A DNA stretch of 18,300 bases from an uncultured Oscillospiraceae bacterium (GTDB lineage: Bacteria; Bacillota; Clostridia; Oscillospirales; Oscillospiraceae), in NCBI GenBank assembly GCA_905233785.1, contig CAJOCV010000047.1, positions 1 through 18,300 of the forward strand. The letters are read 5' to 3'. Every line of letters begins with the position of its first letter. Position 1 is the first letter of the stretch. A program made the translations under genes and the position numbers. The notes beneath the pieces were generated by a model that saw nothing but the letters and a program-made list of their open reading frames with translations, did no database searches and had not been told where the DNA came from. Below, piece by piece: positions 1 to 6,618 of this stretch.

Positions 1-545
1 TCGACGGCCTCGACATAGTCGACCTTCTGGCCGTTGATGCGCGTGATCTTGGCCGGGACGCCGACGGCCGTGGCGTTGGCCGGGACGCTCTGCAGCACGA
101 CCGAGCCCGCGGCGATGCGGGCGTTGTCGCCCACGGTGAAGGGGCCGAGCAGCTTGGCGCCGGTGCCGATCAGCACGTTGTTGCCGATCGTCGGATGGCG
201 CTTGCCGCAGTCCTTGCCGGTGCCGCCCAGCGTGACGCCGTGGTAGATCAGGCAGTCGTCGCCGATCTCGGCCGTCTCGCCGATGACGATGCCCATGCCG
301 TGGTCAATGACCAGGCGTTTGCCGATCGTGGCGCCGGGGTGGATCTCAATGCCGGTGCGCCGGCGGCTCGCCTGTGAAATCCAGCGCGCGAGAAATTTAA
401 GATTGTGGGTAAAGCACCAATGCGCCCGGCGGTGACTGCGGACGGCCTTGACGCCGGGGTACAGCAGTAAGATTTCCAATGCCGAGCGGGCGGCCGGATC
501 GCGCGCCTTATAGGCGGCAATCAGCTCCCGTGCTTCCTGAAACAT
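1..545 (-). CDS. cysE: Serine O-acetyltransferase (3' end cut by window)
   Basis: Transfers acetyl from acetyl-CoA to L-serine to give O-acetylserine, the first committed step of cysteine synthesis in the cytoplasm. The visible 181 codons begin MFQEARELIAAYK. After a helical N-terminal part (about residues 1-60) there is a left-handed beta-helix of hexapeptide repeats (about 65-170). Family motifs seen are GIEIHPGATIG (65-75), DHGMGIVIGETAEIG (81-95, with H82 matching the catalytic His), HGVTLGGTG (102-110) and GVPAKI (162-167). The N-terminal domain is short, as in the Bacillus/Clostridium form of CysE. The start is ATG at 545, preceded by GGGAG about 10 bases upstream. A consensus promoter lies at 650-678. 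No cysK is visible; it could follow beyond the window. Identification is secure; only the last residues are missing. Confidence 0.95.
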   Translation of the reverse strand, partial: MFQEARELIAAYKARDPAARSALEILLLYPGVKAVRSHRRAHWCFTHNLKFLARWISQASRRRTGIEIHPGATIGKRLVIDHGMGIVIGETAEIGDDCLIYHGVTLGGTGKDCGKRHPTIGNNVLIGTGAKLLGPFTVGDNARIAAGSVVLQSVPANATAVGVPAKITRINGQKVDYVEAV

Positions 546-649
546 ATTGACTTCACTCCCTGTCGTATTCTATGAACGGCGCTCACAGACTGCGACATCG
601 GCATGCATGAACCATGGCGGTTCCCGCTTTCTTTTTTTTCTTTGTTGGA

Positions 650-678
650 ATTATACACTGCGCGGCTTTTGCTGTCAA
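650..678 (-). promoter_or_regulatory. Consensus sigma-A promoter for cysE
   Basis: On the minus strand TTGACA (678-673) is separated by exactly 17 bases from TATAAT (655-650). Both hexamers are perfect matches to the housekeeping consensus. Transcription would start near 643 and leave a leader of about 97 bases before the cysE ATG. The leader contains two small inverted repeats, GCGG-GAA-CCGC and GAACC-GCCAT-GGTTC, near its 5' end. It is too short for a T-box and lacks the T-box sequence AGGGTGGNACCGCG, so no known riboswitch is claimed. Confidence 0.85.
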
Positions 679-723
679 CCGAACGATTTCGCAAAAGGCG
701 CGGCTTATGATCCGTCCGTTATG

Positions 724-948
724 GTAACTATTCAGTCACCCTGCGGGTGACTGAATAGTTAGGGGGTACTCGCGCTCATCGCAGCGGCTTTAGGCCGCTT
801 TGGTCGGCGCGAGGCCTCGCAAAGCTCGGCTTAGTGAGTTTTTGCCGAGGCAAAGCCCCGTCAAAAGTCTTTTTTGCCGTTCGCGGCAAAAAATCAGAGG
901 GGAGAACCCCTCTGAACTCCCCCTGACCAGGGTGGACGAAATAGTTAC
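724..948. repeat. Structured 225-bp MITE-like repeat element
   Basis: Non-coding block with related inverted ends: GTAACTATTCAGTCACCC on the left and, read from the other strand, GTAACTATTTCGTCCACCC on the right. The left end also forms a perfect 17-bp hairpin on its own (725-741 with 745-761, loop TGC). Inside are a 10-bp stem closed by TTCG (TTTTTTGCCG/CGGCAAAAAA, near 868-891) and a 7-bp stem AGAGGGG/CCCCTCT (near 896-913). The flanks read CCGTTATG (716-723) and CCGTTCTG (949-956), a 7/8 match that looks like an 8-bp target duplication. There is no transposase and no convincing ORF. Only one copy is in the window, so repetition and mobility are inferred from structure. Confidence 0.55.
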
Positions 949-985
949 CCGTTCTGCATGGTTTTGACAATAATTTAACAGAATA

Positions 986-1033
986 AAAAGCTCCGGTTTC
1001 CTGTCAAAAAACGGGCAGAAAACCGGAGCTTTT
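986..1033 (-). terminator. Rho-independent terminator after the DUF1858 gene
   Basis: A perfect 14-bp inverted repeat (AAAAGCTCCGGTTT at 986-999 with AAACCGGAGCTTTT at 1020-1033) starts 10 bases past the DUF1858 stop codon. On the minus strand the 3' arm ends in TTTT followed by TATTC, the expected U-rich tail. It probably ends transcripts from the whole rluD/DUF1858 end of the minus-strand run. Confidence 0.88.
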
Positions 1034-1042
1034 CATGTTGGC

Positions 1043-1264
1043 TTATTCAGCGTGGGCTGCCTTGGATTTCAGATACTCATTGATATAGTTGACGACCTTT
1101 TCCACGTCCTCGGCGGAATAGCCGTGCACCATCATGGCTGTCTCTAAATCCTCGCCGCCGGCGGCCATGCAGCCGATGCAGTGCATGCCCATCTGCATAA
1201 GGATCGGGGCAATATCGTCGTCCACGGCCAGAATGTCCGTGACGATCATATTTTTGGAAATCAT
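1043..1264 (-). CDS. DUF1858 redox-disulfide domain protein
   Basis: A 73-residue cytoplasmic protein that is a single DUF1858 domain, the family also called hybrid-cluster-protein-associated redox disulfide domain. It begins MISKNMIVTDILAV and carries the family's Cys pair in MHCIGC (C29 and C32), followed by a small helical bundle ending in ENVxNYIN-like sequence. The family is common in anaerobes and is thought to have a redox or metal-related role, but no reaction is established. The start is ATG 1264, with GGAG eight bases upstream. It has its own promoter at 1314-1342 and a strong terminator 10 bases downstream, so it can be a single-gene unit. No hybrid cluster protein gene is nearby. 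Family assignment is firm; function is open. Confidence 0.9.
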   Translation of the reverse strand: MISKNMIVTDILAVDDDIAPILMQMGMHCIGCMAAGGEDLETAMMVHGYSAEDVEKVVNYINEYLKSKAAHAE

Positions 1265-1313
1265 ATGGCATTCTCCTTTTTTGTTCTCTGTTTATTATGT
1301 ACAGACTGTGCGT

Positions 1314-1342
1314 ATTGTATCAGAAATGCGCCTGTCCGTCAA
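1314..1342 (-). promoter_or_regulatory. Promoter for the DUF1858 gene
   Basis: On the minus strand TTGACG (1342-1337) is spaced 17 bases from TACAAT (1319-1314), one mismatch to consensus in each hexamer. The -35 box begins five bases after the stop codon of the upstream small membrane gene. No terminator separates them, so read-through and local initiation may both feed DUF1858. Confidence 0.75.
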
Positions 1343-1347
1343 TGGTG

Positions 1348-1548
1348 TCATTTCTTATGCTTTTTGGCATAGGAAAACATCCAGGCCACGATCGCAACAA
1401 GCGCGACAACAATGGCCAGGCCGAGCAGCGTGTTCAGCAGGCCGCTGGCCAGAGCGAAAACGCCGGTAAGCAGCCGGAAGACCAGCAGCAGCGCGCCGAT
1501 GACGACCAGGGCAACCAGGGCTCCCGGGAGCAGTTGTTTCATATTCAT
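1348..1548 (-). CDS. Small two-helix membrane protein, unknown function
   Basis: A 66-residue, strongly hydrophobic protein beginning MNMKQLLPGALVALVV and ending in a basic tail SYAKKHKK. Two likely membrane segments cover about residues 8-27 and 36-58, with a short loop between them; the Lys/His-rich C-terminus should face the cytoplasm. I chose ATG 1548 because AGGAGG lies eight bases upstream; an in-frame TTG one codon earlier is possible but less well placed. It follows rluD by 18 bases and is probably co-transcribed with it. I do not recognise a family. The position and strong ribosome binding site support real expression; the function is not assigned. Confidence 0.65.
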   Translation of the reverse strand: MNMKQLLPGALVALVVIGALLLVFRLLTGVFALASGLLNTLLGLAIVVALVAIVAWMFSYAKKHKK

Positions 1549-1566
1549 CAATCATTCCTCCTGATT

Positions 1567-2508
1567 TCAATCGATGAGGCGTCCGTTCCCGTCGATCGGC
1601 GGTCCGAGACGCGATAGTACGGCCGTAAAATAGTCCGGCAGCGGGCATTCAAGACAGACCGTCTCCCCCGTGCGCGGATGGATGAAATGCAGCCGCCGCG
1701 CATGCAGGCACTGGCCCTCGAGCCCCTTGTCGGGCGAGGGCGCGCCATAGAGCGCGTCGCCGAGCAGCGCATGGCCGCTGTGGGCCATGTGGACGCGGAT
1801 CTGGTGCGTGCGCCCTGTCTCAAGGCGGCAGAGGAGATGGGTATAGTCCCGGTAGCGCGCCAGCACCTGCCAGTGCGTGACGGCGCGCTTGCTGTTTTTC
1901 TCGGTGACAGCCATGCGCTTGCGCTCGATGGGGTGGCGGCCGATCGGCGCATCGATCGTGCCGAGATCCTCGCGGAAGCGACCGCGCGCCACGGCCTCAT
2001 ATTCCCGATAAAGGCTGTGGTCGGCCAGCTGCGCGGCAAGCGCGCGGTGCGCCGCGTCATTTTTCGCCGCAATCAGCAGGCCCGAGGTGTCCTTGTCGAT
2101 GCGGTGGACGATGCCGGGGCGGCGCTCACCGCCGATGCCGGACAGACTGTCCGCACAGTGATAGAGCAGCGCGTTGACCAGCGTTCCGTCCGGGTGGCCG
2201 GGCGCGGGGTGGACGACCAGACCGCGCGGCTTGTTGACGGCGATGACATCCTCGTCCTCATAGATGATATCGAGTGGAATCGCCTGGGGCAGCAGCGGCA
2301 GCTCCTGCAGCTCAGGCAGACGGATACAAAACAGATCGCCGGCCTTGCATCGGTAGTTCTTCTTCACGCGCTCGCCCCAGAGCGTCACCGCCCCATCGTC
2401 GAGCAGGCGCTGAATGGCGCTGCGTGAGAGGCCACCCATATGCTGCGCGAGGAGAGCGTCGACCCGGTCGCCGCTCTCCTCCGCTAATATTTCGTTGATT
2501 TCGTCCAT
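1567..2508 (-). CDS. rluD: RluA/RluD-family 23S rRNA pseudouridine synthase
   Basis: Converts uridines to pseudouridine in large-subunit rRNA (or tRNA in some relatives). The 313-residue length is typical. An S4-like RNA-binding domain occupies about residues 14-65 (DRVDALLAQHMGGLSRSAIQ, then VKKNYRCKAGD). The catalytic domain follows from about residue 80 with NKPRGLVVHPAPG (92-104) and the signature HRIDKDTSG (135-143), where D138 is the catalytic aspartate. ETGRTHQIRVH is also present. The exact target site cannot be read from sequence; many clostridial genomes carry several paralogues, and ylyB is the Bacillus name for the copy next to lspA. The start ATG 2508 lies three bases after the stop of the upstream tail ORF and has no clear Shine-Dalgarno, so translation probably depends on coupling. 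Confidence 0.92.
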   Translation of the reverse strand: MDEINEILAEESGDRVDALLAQHMGGLSRSAIQRLLDDGAVTLWGERVKKNYRCKAGDLFCIRLPELQELPLLPQAIPLDIIYEDEDVIAVNKPRGLVVHPAPGHPDGTLVNALLYHCADSLSGIGGERRPGIVHRIDKDTSGLLIAAKNDAAHRALAAQLADHSLYREYEAVARGRFREDLGTIDAPIGRHPIERKRMAVTEKNSKRAVTHWQVLARYRDYTHLLCRLETGRTHQIRVHMAHSGHALLGDALYGAPSPDKGLEGQCLHARRLHFIHPRTGETVCLECPLPDYFTAVLSRLGPPIDGNGRLID

Positions 2509-2511
2509 GCT

Positions 2512-2943
2512 TTACCGGAACTCGTTGAGAATGTCGTCCAGACTGTAGGTCTCTTCGACGACCGGAGCGGGTGCAGGGGTCGGTGCAGGGGCCGGAGCCG
2601 GAGCAGGGGCCGGTGCAGGCGCGGGAGCCGGTGCAGGGACTGGGGCAGGCACAGGCGCGGGTGCGGGAGCCGGTGCCGGCGCAGGGACCGGGGCCGGGGT
2701 CGGGGTCGGCGCGGGCGCAGGGGCCGGCTGTACAGGCGCACTCTGTTCTGCCTGCGCCTGCTGGGCGCGATCCCACTCGGCAAAGGGGTTGGAGGGATCG
2801 TGGGCAACGGGGCTCTTGCTCTCCGCCGCCTGACCCTGGCGGGCGGCGCGGGCGGCCTTGAATTGCTCGTAGTCCTCCTCATAGGCGCGGCTGGCACTCT
2901 GGCGGCGACTGGGCTTCACGCTCTCACGCCTGGAACGCTTCAC
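2512..2943 (-). CDS. Pro/Ala-rich tail ORF, probable displaced LspA C-terminus
   Basis: A 143-codon frame if counted from GTG 2943. It has a basic Ser/Arg start, a charged stretch, a low-complexity Pro-Ala run (residues 69-128) and a C-terminus ending in YSLDDILNEFR. No enzyme domain or signal peptide is visible. The GTG overlaps the lspA end by 20 bases and has only a poorly placed GAGG. Read upstream of the GTG, the same frame continues as an acidic stretch (NDDEDDDYEEEKP) of the same style as the LspA tail. Removing one A at 2981/2982 would fuse the two frames into one protein of about 367 residues. I therefore think it is the C-terminal part of LspA split by a frameshift, either real, programmed or a sequencing error. 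An independent small protein is the alternative. rluD starts three bases later. Confidence 0.6.
   Translation of the reverse strand: MKRSRRESVKPSRRQSASRAYEEDYEQFKAARAARQGQAAESKSPVAHDPSNPFAEWDRAQQAQAEQSAPVQPAPAPAPTPTPAPVPAPAPAPAPAPVPAPVPAPAPAPAPAPAPAPAPAPTPAPAPVVEETYSLDDILNEFR
2560..2739 (-). repeat. Pro-Ala codon repeat tract
   Basis: About 60 codons alternate proline and alanine, with occasional Val or Thr replacing Ala, built from imperfect 6-bp and 12-bp GC-rich units (GCNCCN). Such a tract encodes a stiff extended linker and is prone to length change by slippage. It lies entirely inside the LspA-tail frame. Confidence 0.85.
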
Positions 2944-3616
2944 GGGCTTTTCTTCCTCGTAATCGTCGTCCTCGTCGTCGTTCGTATTCGTCGTCGTACT
3001 CTGCTTCCTTCTTCATACGGCGCCGCTCACGCAGGGACAGGCGCTTCTTCTTCGCGGGTTTCCTGTCCTCGTAGTCGTCTTCGTCTTCGTCCTCGTCGTA
3101 GTCGTCGTCCTCGTATTCGTCATCGTCGTAATACTCATCCTCTTCCTCGCGGCGTCTGGCGCGCTTATTGCCGCCAAAGAGGATATACAGGATGAACAGC
3201 ACGCAGCCGAATACAATAAAGGCGTCCGCCACGTTGAAGATCGGGAACCAGTTAATCGCGTCGATCTTGAACATATCCTGCACATAGGCATAAACCACGC
3301 GGTCGATGCAGTTGCCGATGCCGCCCGCCATGATGAAAATCAACGCCCAGCGGCCCAGACTGCCGCGGACCACGCGCGTGGCCAGCAGAATGATGACCGC
3401 AATGCAGAACACAACGCAGATACCCGCGAAAATCAGCGTGGCATTGGCTCCGCTGAGAAATCCGAAGGCGGCCCCGTCATTATGCAGGTTGATCAGGCTC
3501 AGTATGCCGGGGATGACTTCCTTGACGCCGGAATTCTCAACGATATTCGCGGCGACCCAGTACTTGGTCCACTGATCTAAAATCACGATCAGCAGGGCAA
3601 CGATGGCGTACAGCAT
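2924..3616 (-). CDS. lspA: Signal peptidase II (lipoprotein), with charged C-terminal extension
   Basis: Membrane aspartyl protease that cleaves signal peptides from diacylglyceryl-prolipoproteins. Four membrane helices are visible (about 1-20, 58-80, 88-104, 128-148). Family motifs are HNDGAAFG (45-52), GGIGNCIDRV (98-107) and FNVADAFI (127-134); D105 and D131 are the catalytic pair. The family normally ends near residue 150-165. Here a highly acidic stretch (about 157-184, mostly Asp, Glu and Tyr) is followed by a basic stretch, and the frame then runs into an Arg-rich end (RRRGRRLRGRKAREAFQA) that looks out of frame. The likely natural continuation is the overlapping frame ending at 2512. 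The start ATG 3616 has AGGAG six bases upstream. It lies between ileS and rluD, the usual ileS-lspA-rluD order of Firmicutes. Confidence 0.93.
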   Translation of the reverse strand: MLYAIVALLIVILDQWTKYWVAANIVENSGVKEVIPGILSLINLHNDGAAFGFLSGANATLIFAGICVVFCIAVIILLATRVVRGSLGRWALIFIMAGGIGNCIDRVVYAYVQDMFKIDAINWFPIFNVADAFIVFGCVLFILYILFGGNKRARRREEEDEYYDDDEYEDDDYDEDEDEDDYEDRKPAKKKRLSLRERRRMKKEAEYDDEYERRRGRRLRGRKAREAFQA

Positions 3617-3631
3617 ATCTTTCTCCTATCC

Positions 3632-3716
3632 GCTCCGGCACTCCGGAGCAAACGTATTTCGCCGGAATCTATCTGGATATCTGCATCCGGCCGGGACGCC
3701 GCTTTATCAGCGTCCC
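3632..3716 (-). other. Two hairpins in the ileS-lspA gap
   Basis: The 117-base gap contains GCTCCGG-loop-CCGGAGC (3632-3649, 7 bp), just upstream of the lspA ribosome binding site, and GGGACGC-loop-GCGTCCC (3693-3716, 7 bp), just after the ileS stop. Neither is followed by a T-run on the minus strand. They could be processing or pausing sites rather than terminators. No promoter is seen in the gap. Confidence 0.35.
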
Positions 3717-3733
3717 TTGGTGCACTGGGATAT

Positions 3734-6538
3734 TTACTCGCCGAGCTTTGCTACAACGGCGGCGCAGCGCGGGCACAGCCCCTCGGCATTGGCGCTCTTG
3801 CTCTGCTTCCAGCAGCGCGGGCACTTGGTGCCGCTCGCCTCGGCCACGGAGATGTGCAGGCCGGGATTTTTGCCGCCGTGTCCGGCCGCGGCGCTCTCCT
3901 CCTCGCTCCCGTCCTCGCGCACAAGGCACTCGGAGACGATCAGCAGATCGGCCAGATCCATGTCGGAGACAGCGTGAAGCAGCTCTTTTGCGGCCTTATC
4001 CTCGGCGCGGAGCGTAACGGCCGCCTCGAGCGGCTTGCCGATGCGCTTGGCGGCGCGGGCAGACTCGAGCACGGCGTTCACGTCGTCGCGCAGGGAGATC
4101 AGCTTGTCCCAGCGGGCCATGGCGTCCTCGCCGAGCGCATAGTCGGCAAAGGGCTTGTTCATCGTGTTATACACCACATTGCGCGTATCGTCGCCCTCGC
4201 GGTGGGGCATGGCCTGCCAGATCTCATCGCAGGTGAAAGCCAGGATCGGCGCGAACATGCGCGTCATGCTGTCCAGGATCAGCCAGAGCGCCGTCTGGGC
4301 GCTGCGGCGCGCGAGAGATTCTCTCTCTTCACAGTACAACCGATCCTTGATAATGTCAAGATAAAAACTTGAAAGTTCGACAACACAGAAGTCGTTGATC
4401 GCATGGGAGACCACATGGAACTCGTAATCGTCGTAAGCCTGGGCCACCTTTTCGATCAGGGCGTTCAGTCGGGTGACCGCCCAGCGGTCGAGAGGCAGCA
4501 TATCCTCCGGGGCGACCAGCCTGTTCGGATCAAAACCGTCGAGGTTTCCGAGACAGTAGCGGGCCGTGTTGCGGAACTTCAGATAGTTCTGGCTGAGCTG
4601 CTTGAACACGCCCTTGTCCGAGCGCACGTCCACATGGTAGTCGGCGGAGCCGGCCCAGAGGCGGATCATATCCGCGCCGAACTCCTTGATGATGTCGGCG
4701 GGATCAACGCCGTTGCCGAGGGACTTGTGCATGGCCTTGCCCTCGCCGTCCACCGTCCAGCCGTGGGTCAGGCACTCCTTGTAGGGGGCGCCCTGTCCCA
4801 GCGCGCCGACAGCGACGAGCAGCGAGGACTGGAACCAGCCGCGGTACTGGTCGCCGCCCTCCATGTACATGGTGGCGGGCCAGAAGCCCTGGTCGCGCTT
4901 CATGGCGGCGTAGTGGGTGGAGCCGGAGTCAAACCAGCCGTCCAGCGTATCGGTCTCCTGCGTAAAGCGCCTGCCGCCGCAGTGCGGGCAGGTGAAGCCT
5001 TCGGGCAGGATGTCCTTGGCCTCGCGGTCAAACCAGGCGTTGCTGCCTTCCTTCTCAAAAAGCGCGGCAACGGCCTCGATGCTCTCCTCGGTGCAGACGG
5101 GCTTGCCGCAATCGTCGCAGTAGAACACCGGGATGGGCAAGCCCCAGCGGCGCTGGCGGGAAATGCACCAGTCGGCGCGCTCGCGGATCATGGCGCCCAT
5201 GCGCTCCTTGCCCCAGGCGGGCAGCCACCGCACATTCTCGCAGGCGGCGACAGCCTCCTCCTTAAAGGAATCGACCGAGCAGAACCACTGGGGCGTTGCG
5301 CGGAAGATGATGGGCTTCTTGCAGCGCCAGCAGTGGGGATAGCTGTGCATGATGTTCTCGCTGGCGAAGAGAGCGCCGCTCTCCTTCATATCGGCGAGAA
5401 TGATGGGGTTGGATTCCTCGGTACCGAGTCCGGCGTACTTGCCGGCGTATTCGGTGTGGCGTCCCTGATCGTCCACCGGTACGACCATGTCGGTGCCGTA
5501 GCGCATGCAGGTGACATAGTCGTCCGCGCCGAAGCCGGGGGCGGTGTGCACGCAGCCGGTGCCGGAATCCATCGTGACGTAGTCGGCCAGCATCAGAAGG
5601 CTCGTCTTCGGCAGGAAGGGGTGGTCTGCCAGCATATACTCGAAGAAGCGCCCCTCGTGGGTCTCCACGATCTCGTAGCTCTCGACCTTGCCGGCCTTCA
5701 TGACGGTGGGCACCAGCGCCTCGGCGATGATATACATCTCGCCGTTCGGCACTCTGACGATGGCGTAGCTGTCGCCCGGGGAGAGGGTGATGCCGAGGTT
5801 GCCGGGCAGCGTCCAGGTGGTGGTCGTCCAGATCAGGAAGAAGAGCTTCGACTTGTCCAGATGGCTCAGCTTGCCCTTGTCGTCATGCATGGGGAACTTG
5901 ACGTAAACCGTGGTGACCGGATCGTCCTGATACTCGATCTCGGCCTCGGCCAGGGCGGTCTCGTCATGGGCGCACCAGTAGACGGGCTTGAGCCCCTTGT
6001 AGATATGCCCATTCCGGTACATCTTGCCGAAGATGCGCACCTCGTCGGACTCAAAGCCCTTGTTCATCGTGGTATAGGGGTGCTCCCAGTCCCCGATGAC
6101 GCCGAGGCGTTTGAAGCCCTCGCGCTGGCGGTCAACATACTTATTGGCATAGGCCTCACAGGCGGAGCGAAAATCCGCCACGCTCATGGCCTTGTGGTTG
6201 AGCTTCTGCTCCTTGATGATGGCGGATTCGATGGGCATGCCGTGGTTATCCCAGCCGGGGATATAGGGCACATGGTAGCCGCGCATCATATAGCTGCGGT
6301 TGATGAAGTCCTTGATGGACTTGTTGAGGGCGTGGCCCATGTGAATATCGCCGTTGGAGAACGGAGGGCCGTCGTGCAGGTTGAAGAGCGGCAGCCCCTC
6401 GCTCTTTTTCATATGCTCGTTGTAAATGTCCAGCTCCTCCCAATGCCTGAGCATATCCGGCTCCCGCTTGGGAAGCCCCGCGCGCATGGGAAAATCGGTT
6501 TTCGGCAGGTTCAGGGTAGCGTTAAAATCTTTGGACAT
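3734..6538 (-). CDS. ileS: Isoleucyl-tRNA synthetase
   Basis: Class I synthetase that charges tRNA-Ile in the cytoplasm and edits misactivated valine. The protein has 934 residues, normal for the bacterial enzyme. The HIGH-type signature is HMGH (66-69) within PPFSNGDIHMGH. The KMSKS loop appears as KAMHKSLGN (601-609), a divergent but known form. The middle holds the editing domain (CP1, with GTGCVHTAPGFGADDY). The C-terminus has four cysteines (906, 909, 922, 925) in CPRCW and CPRC, a zinc site. An upstream in-frame ATG at 6598 exists, but I chose ATG 6538 (MSKDFNATLN) because AGGAG is nine bases upstream and homology begins there. No T-box leader is seen. It lies between divIVA and lspA. 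Confidence 0.97.
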   Translation of the reverse strand: MSKDFNATLNLPKTDFPMRAGLPKREPDMLRHWEELDIYNEHMKKSEGLPLFNLHDGPPFSNGDIHMGHALNKSIKDFINRSYMMRGYHVPYIPGWDNHGMPIESAIIKEQKLNHKAMSVADFRSACEAYANKYVDRQREGFKRLGVIGDWEHPYTTMNKGFESDEVRIFGKMYRNGHIYKGLKPVYWCAHDETALAEAEIEYQDDPVTTVYVKFPMHDDKGKLSHLDKSKLFFLIWTTTTWTLPGNLGITLSPGDSYAIVRVPNGEMYIIAEALVPTVMKAGKVESYEIVETHEGRFFEYMLADHPFLPKTSLLMLADYVTMDSGTGCVHTAPGFGADDYVTCMRYGTDMVVPVDDQGRHTEYAGKYAGLGTEESNPIILADMKESGALFASENIMHSYPHCWRCKKPIIFRATPQWFCSVDSFKEEAVAACENVRWLPAWGKERMGAMIRERADWCISRQRRWGLPIPVFYCDDCGKPVCTEESIEAVAALFEKEGSNAWFDREAKDILPEGFTCPHCGGRRFTQETDTLDGWFDSGSTHYAAMKRDQGFWPATMYMEGGDQYRGWFQSSLLVAVGALGQGAPYKECLTHGWTVDGEGKAMHKSLGNGVDPADIIKEFGADMIRLWAGSADYHVDVRSDKGVFKQLSQNYLKFRNTARYCLGNLDGFDPNRLVAPEDMLPLDRWAVTRLNALIEKVAQAYDDYEFHVVSHAINDFCVVELSSFYLDIIKDRLYCEERESLARRSAQTALWLILDSMTRMFAPILAFTCDEIWQAMPHREGDDTRNVVYNTMNKPFADYALGEDAMARWDKLISLRDDVNAVLESARAAKRIGKPLEAAVTLRAEDKAAKELLHAVSDMDLADLLIVSECLVREDGSEEESAAAGHGGKNPGLHISVAEASGTKCPRCWKQSKSANAEGLCPRCAAVVAKLGE

Positions 6539-6565
6539 AGATCGTTTCTCCTGTAGATAGAATCG

Positions 6566-6596
6566 GGGGCGGGCGCCGAAAAACGGCGCGCGCCCC
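6566..6596 (-). promoter_or_regulatory. GC-rich hairpin between divIVA and ileS
   Basis: Thirteen-base arms (6566-6578 and 6584-6596) pair with a single mismatch around a five-base loop of T residues on the minus strand. The stem is nearly all G-C. It lies 22 bases past the divIVA stop and ends 27 bases before the ileS ATG. No T-run follows, so it is not a standard terminator; it may modulate ileS expression or mRNA stability. Confidence 0.45.
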
Positions 6597-6618
6597 ATAA
6601 TATGCGAATGGTTGGCGC

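Noticed and set aside
546..650. Possible T-box leader before cysE (GGGAACCGC resembles the antiterminator core)
   Set aside because: The leader is under 100 bases, lacks the AGGGTGGNACCGCG core and has no terminator before the gene.
776..970. 64-codon minus-strand frame across the 225-bp element
   Set aside because: It runs through the hairpins and TIR of the repeat element, has no ribosome binding site and encodes no recognisable domain.
1678..2427. 249-codon plus-strand frame opposite rluD
   Set aside because: Shadow of rluD; composition is typical of reverse-frame artefacts in high-GC DNA.
2312..2776. 154-codon minus frame rich in Cys, Gly and Pro
   Set aside because: Out-of-frame reading of the Pro-Ala repeat and the rluD start.
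4403..6556. 717-codon open frame on the plus strand opposite ileS
   Set aside because: It is an antisense shadow. The ileS frame has all family motifs, while this frame is Val/Leu/Gly/Ala/His-rich with no recognisable domain, as expected from GC-rich codons read backwards.
6539..6598. Upstream ATG giving ileS 20 extra residues
   Set aside because: The extra residues come from the hairpin, have no homology, and the ATG at 6538 has a well-placed AGGAG.
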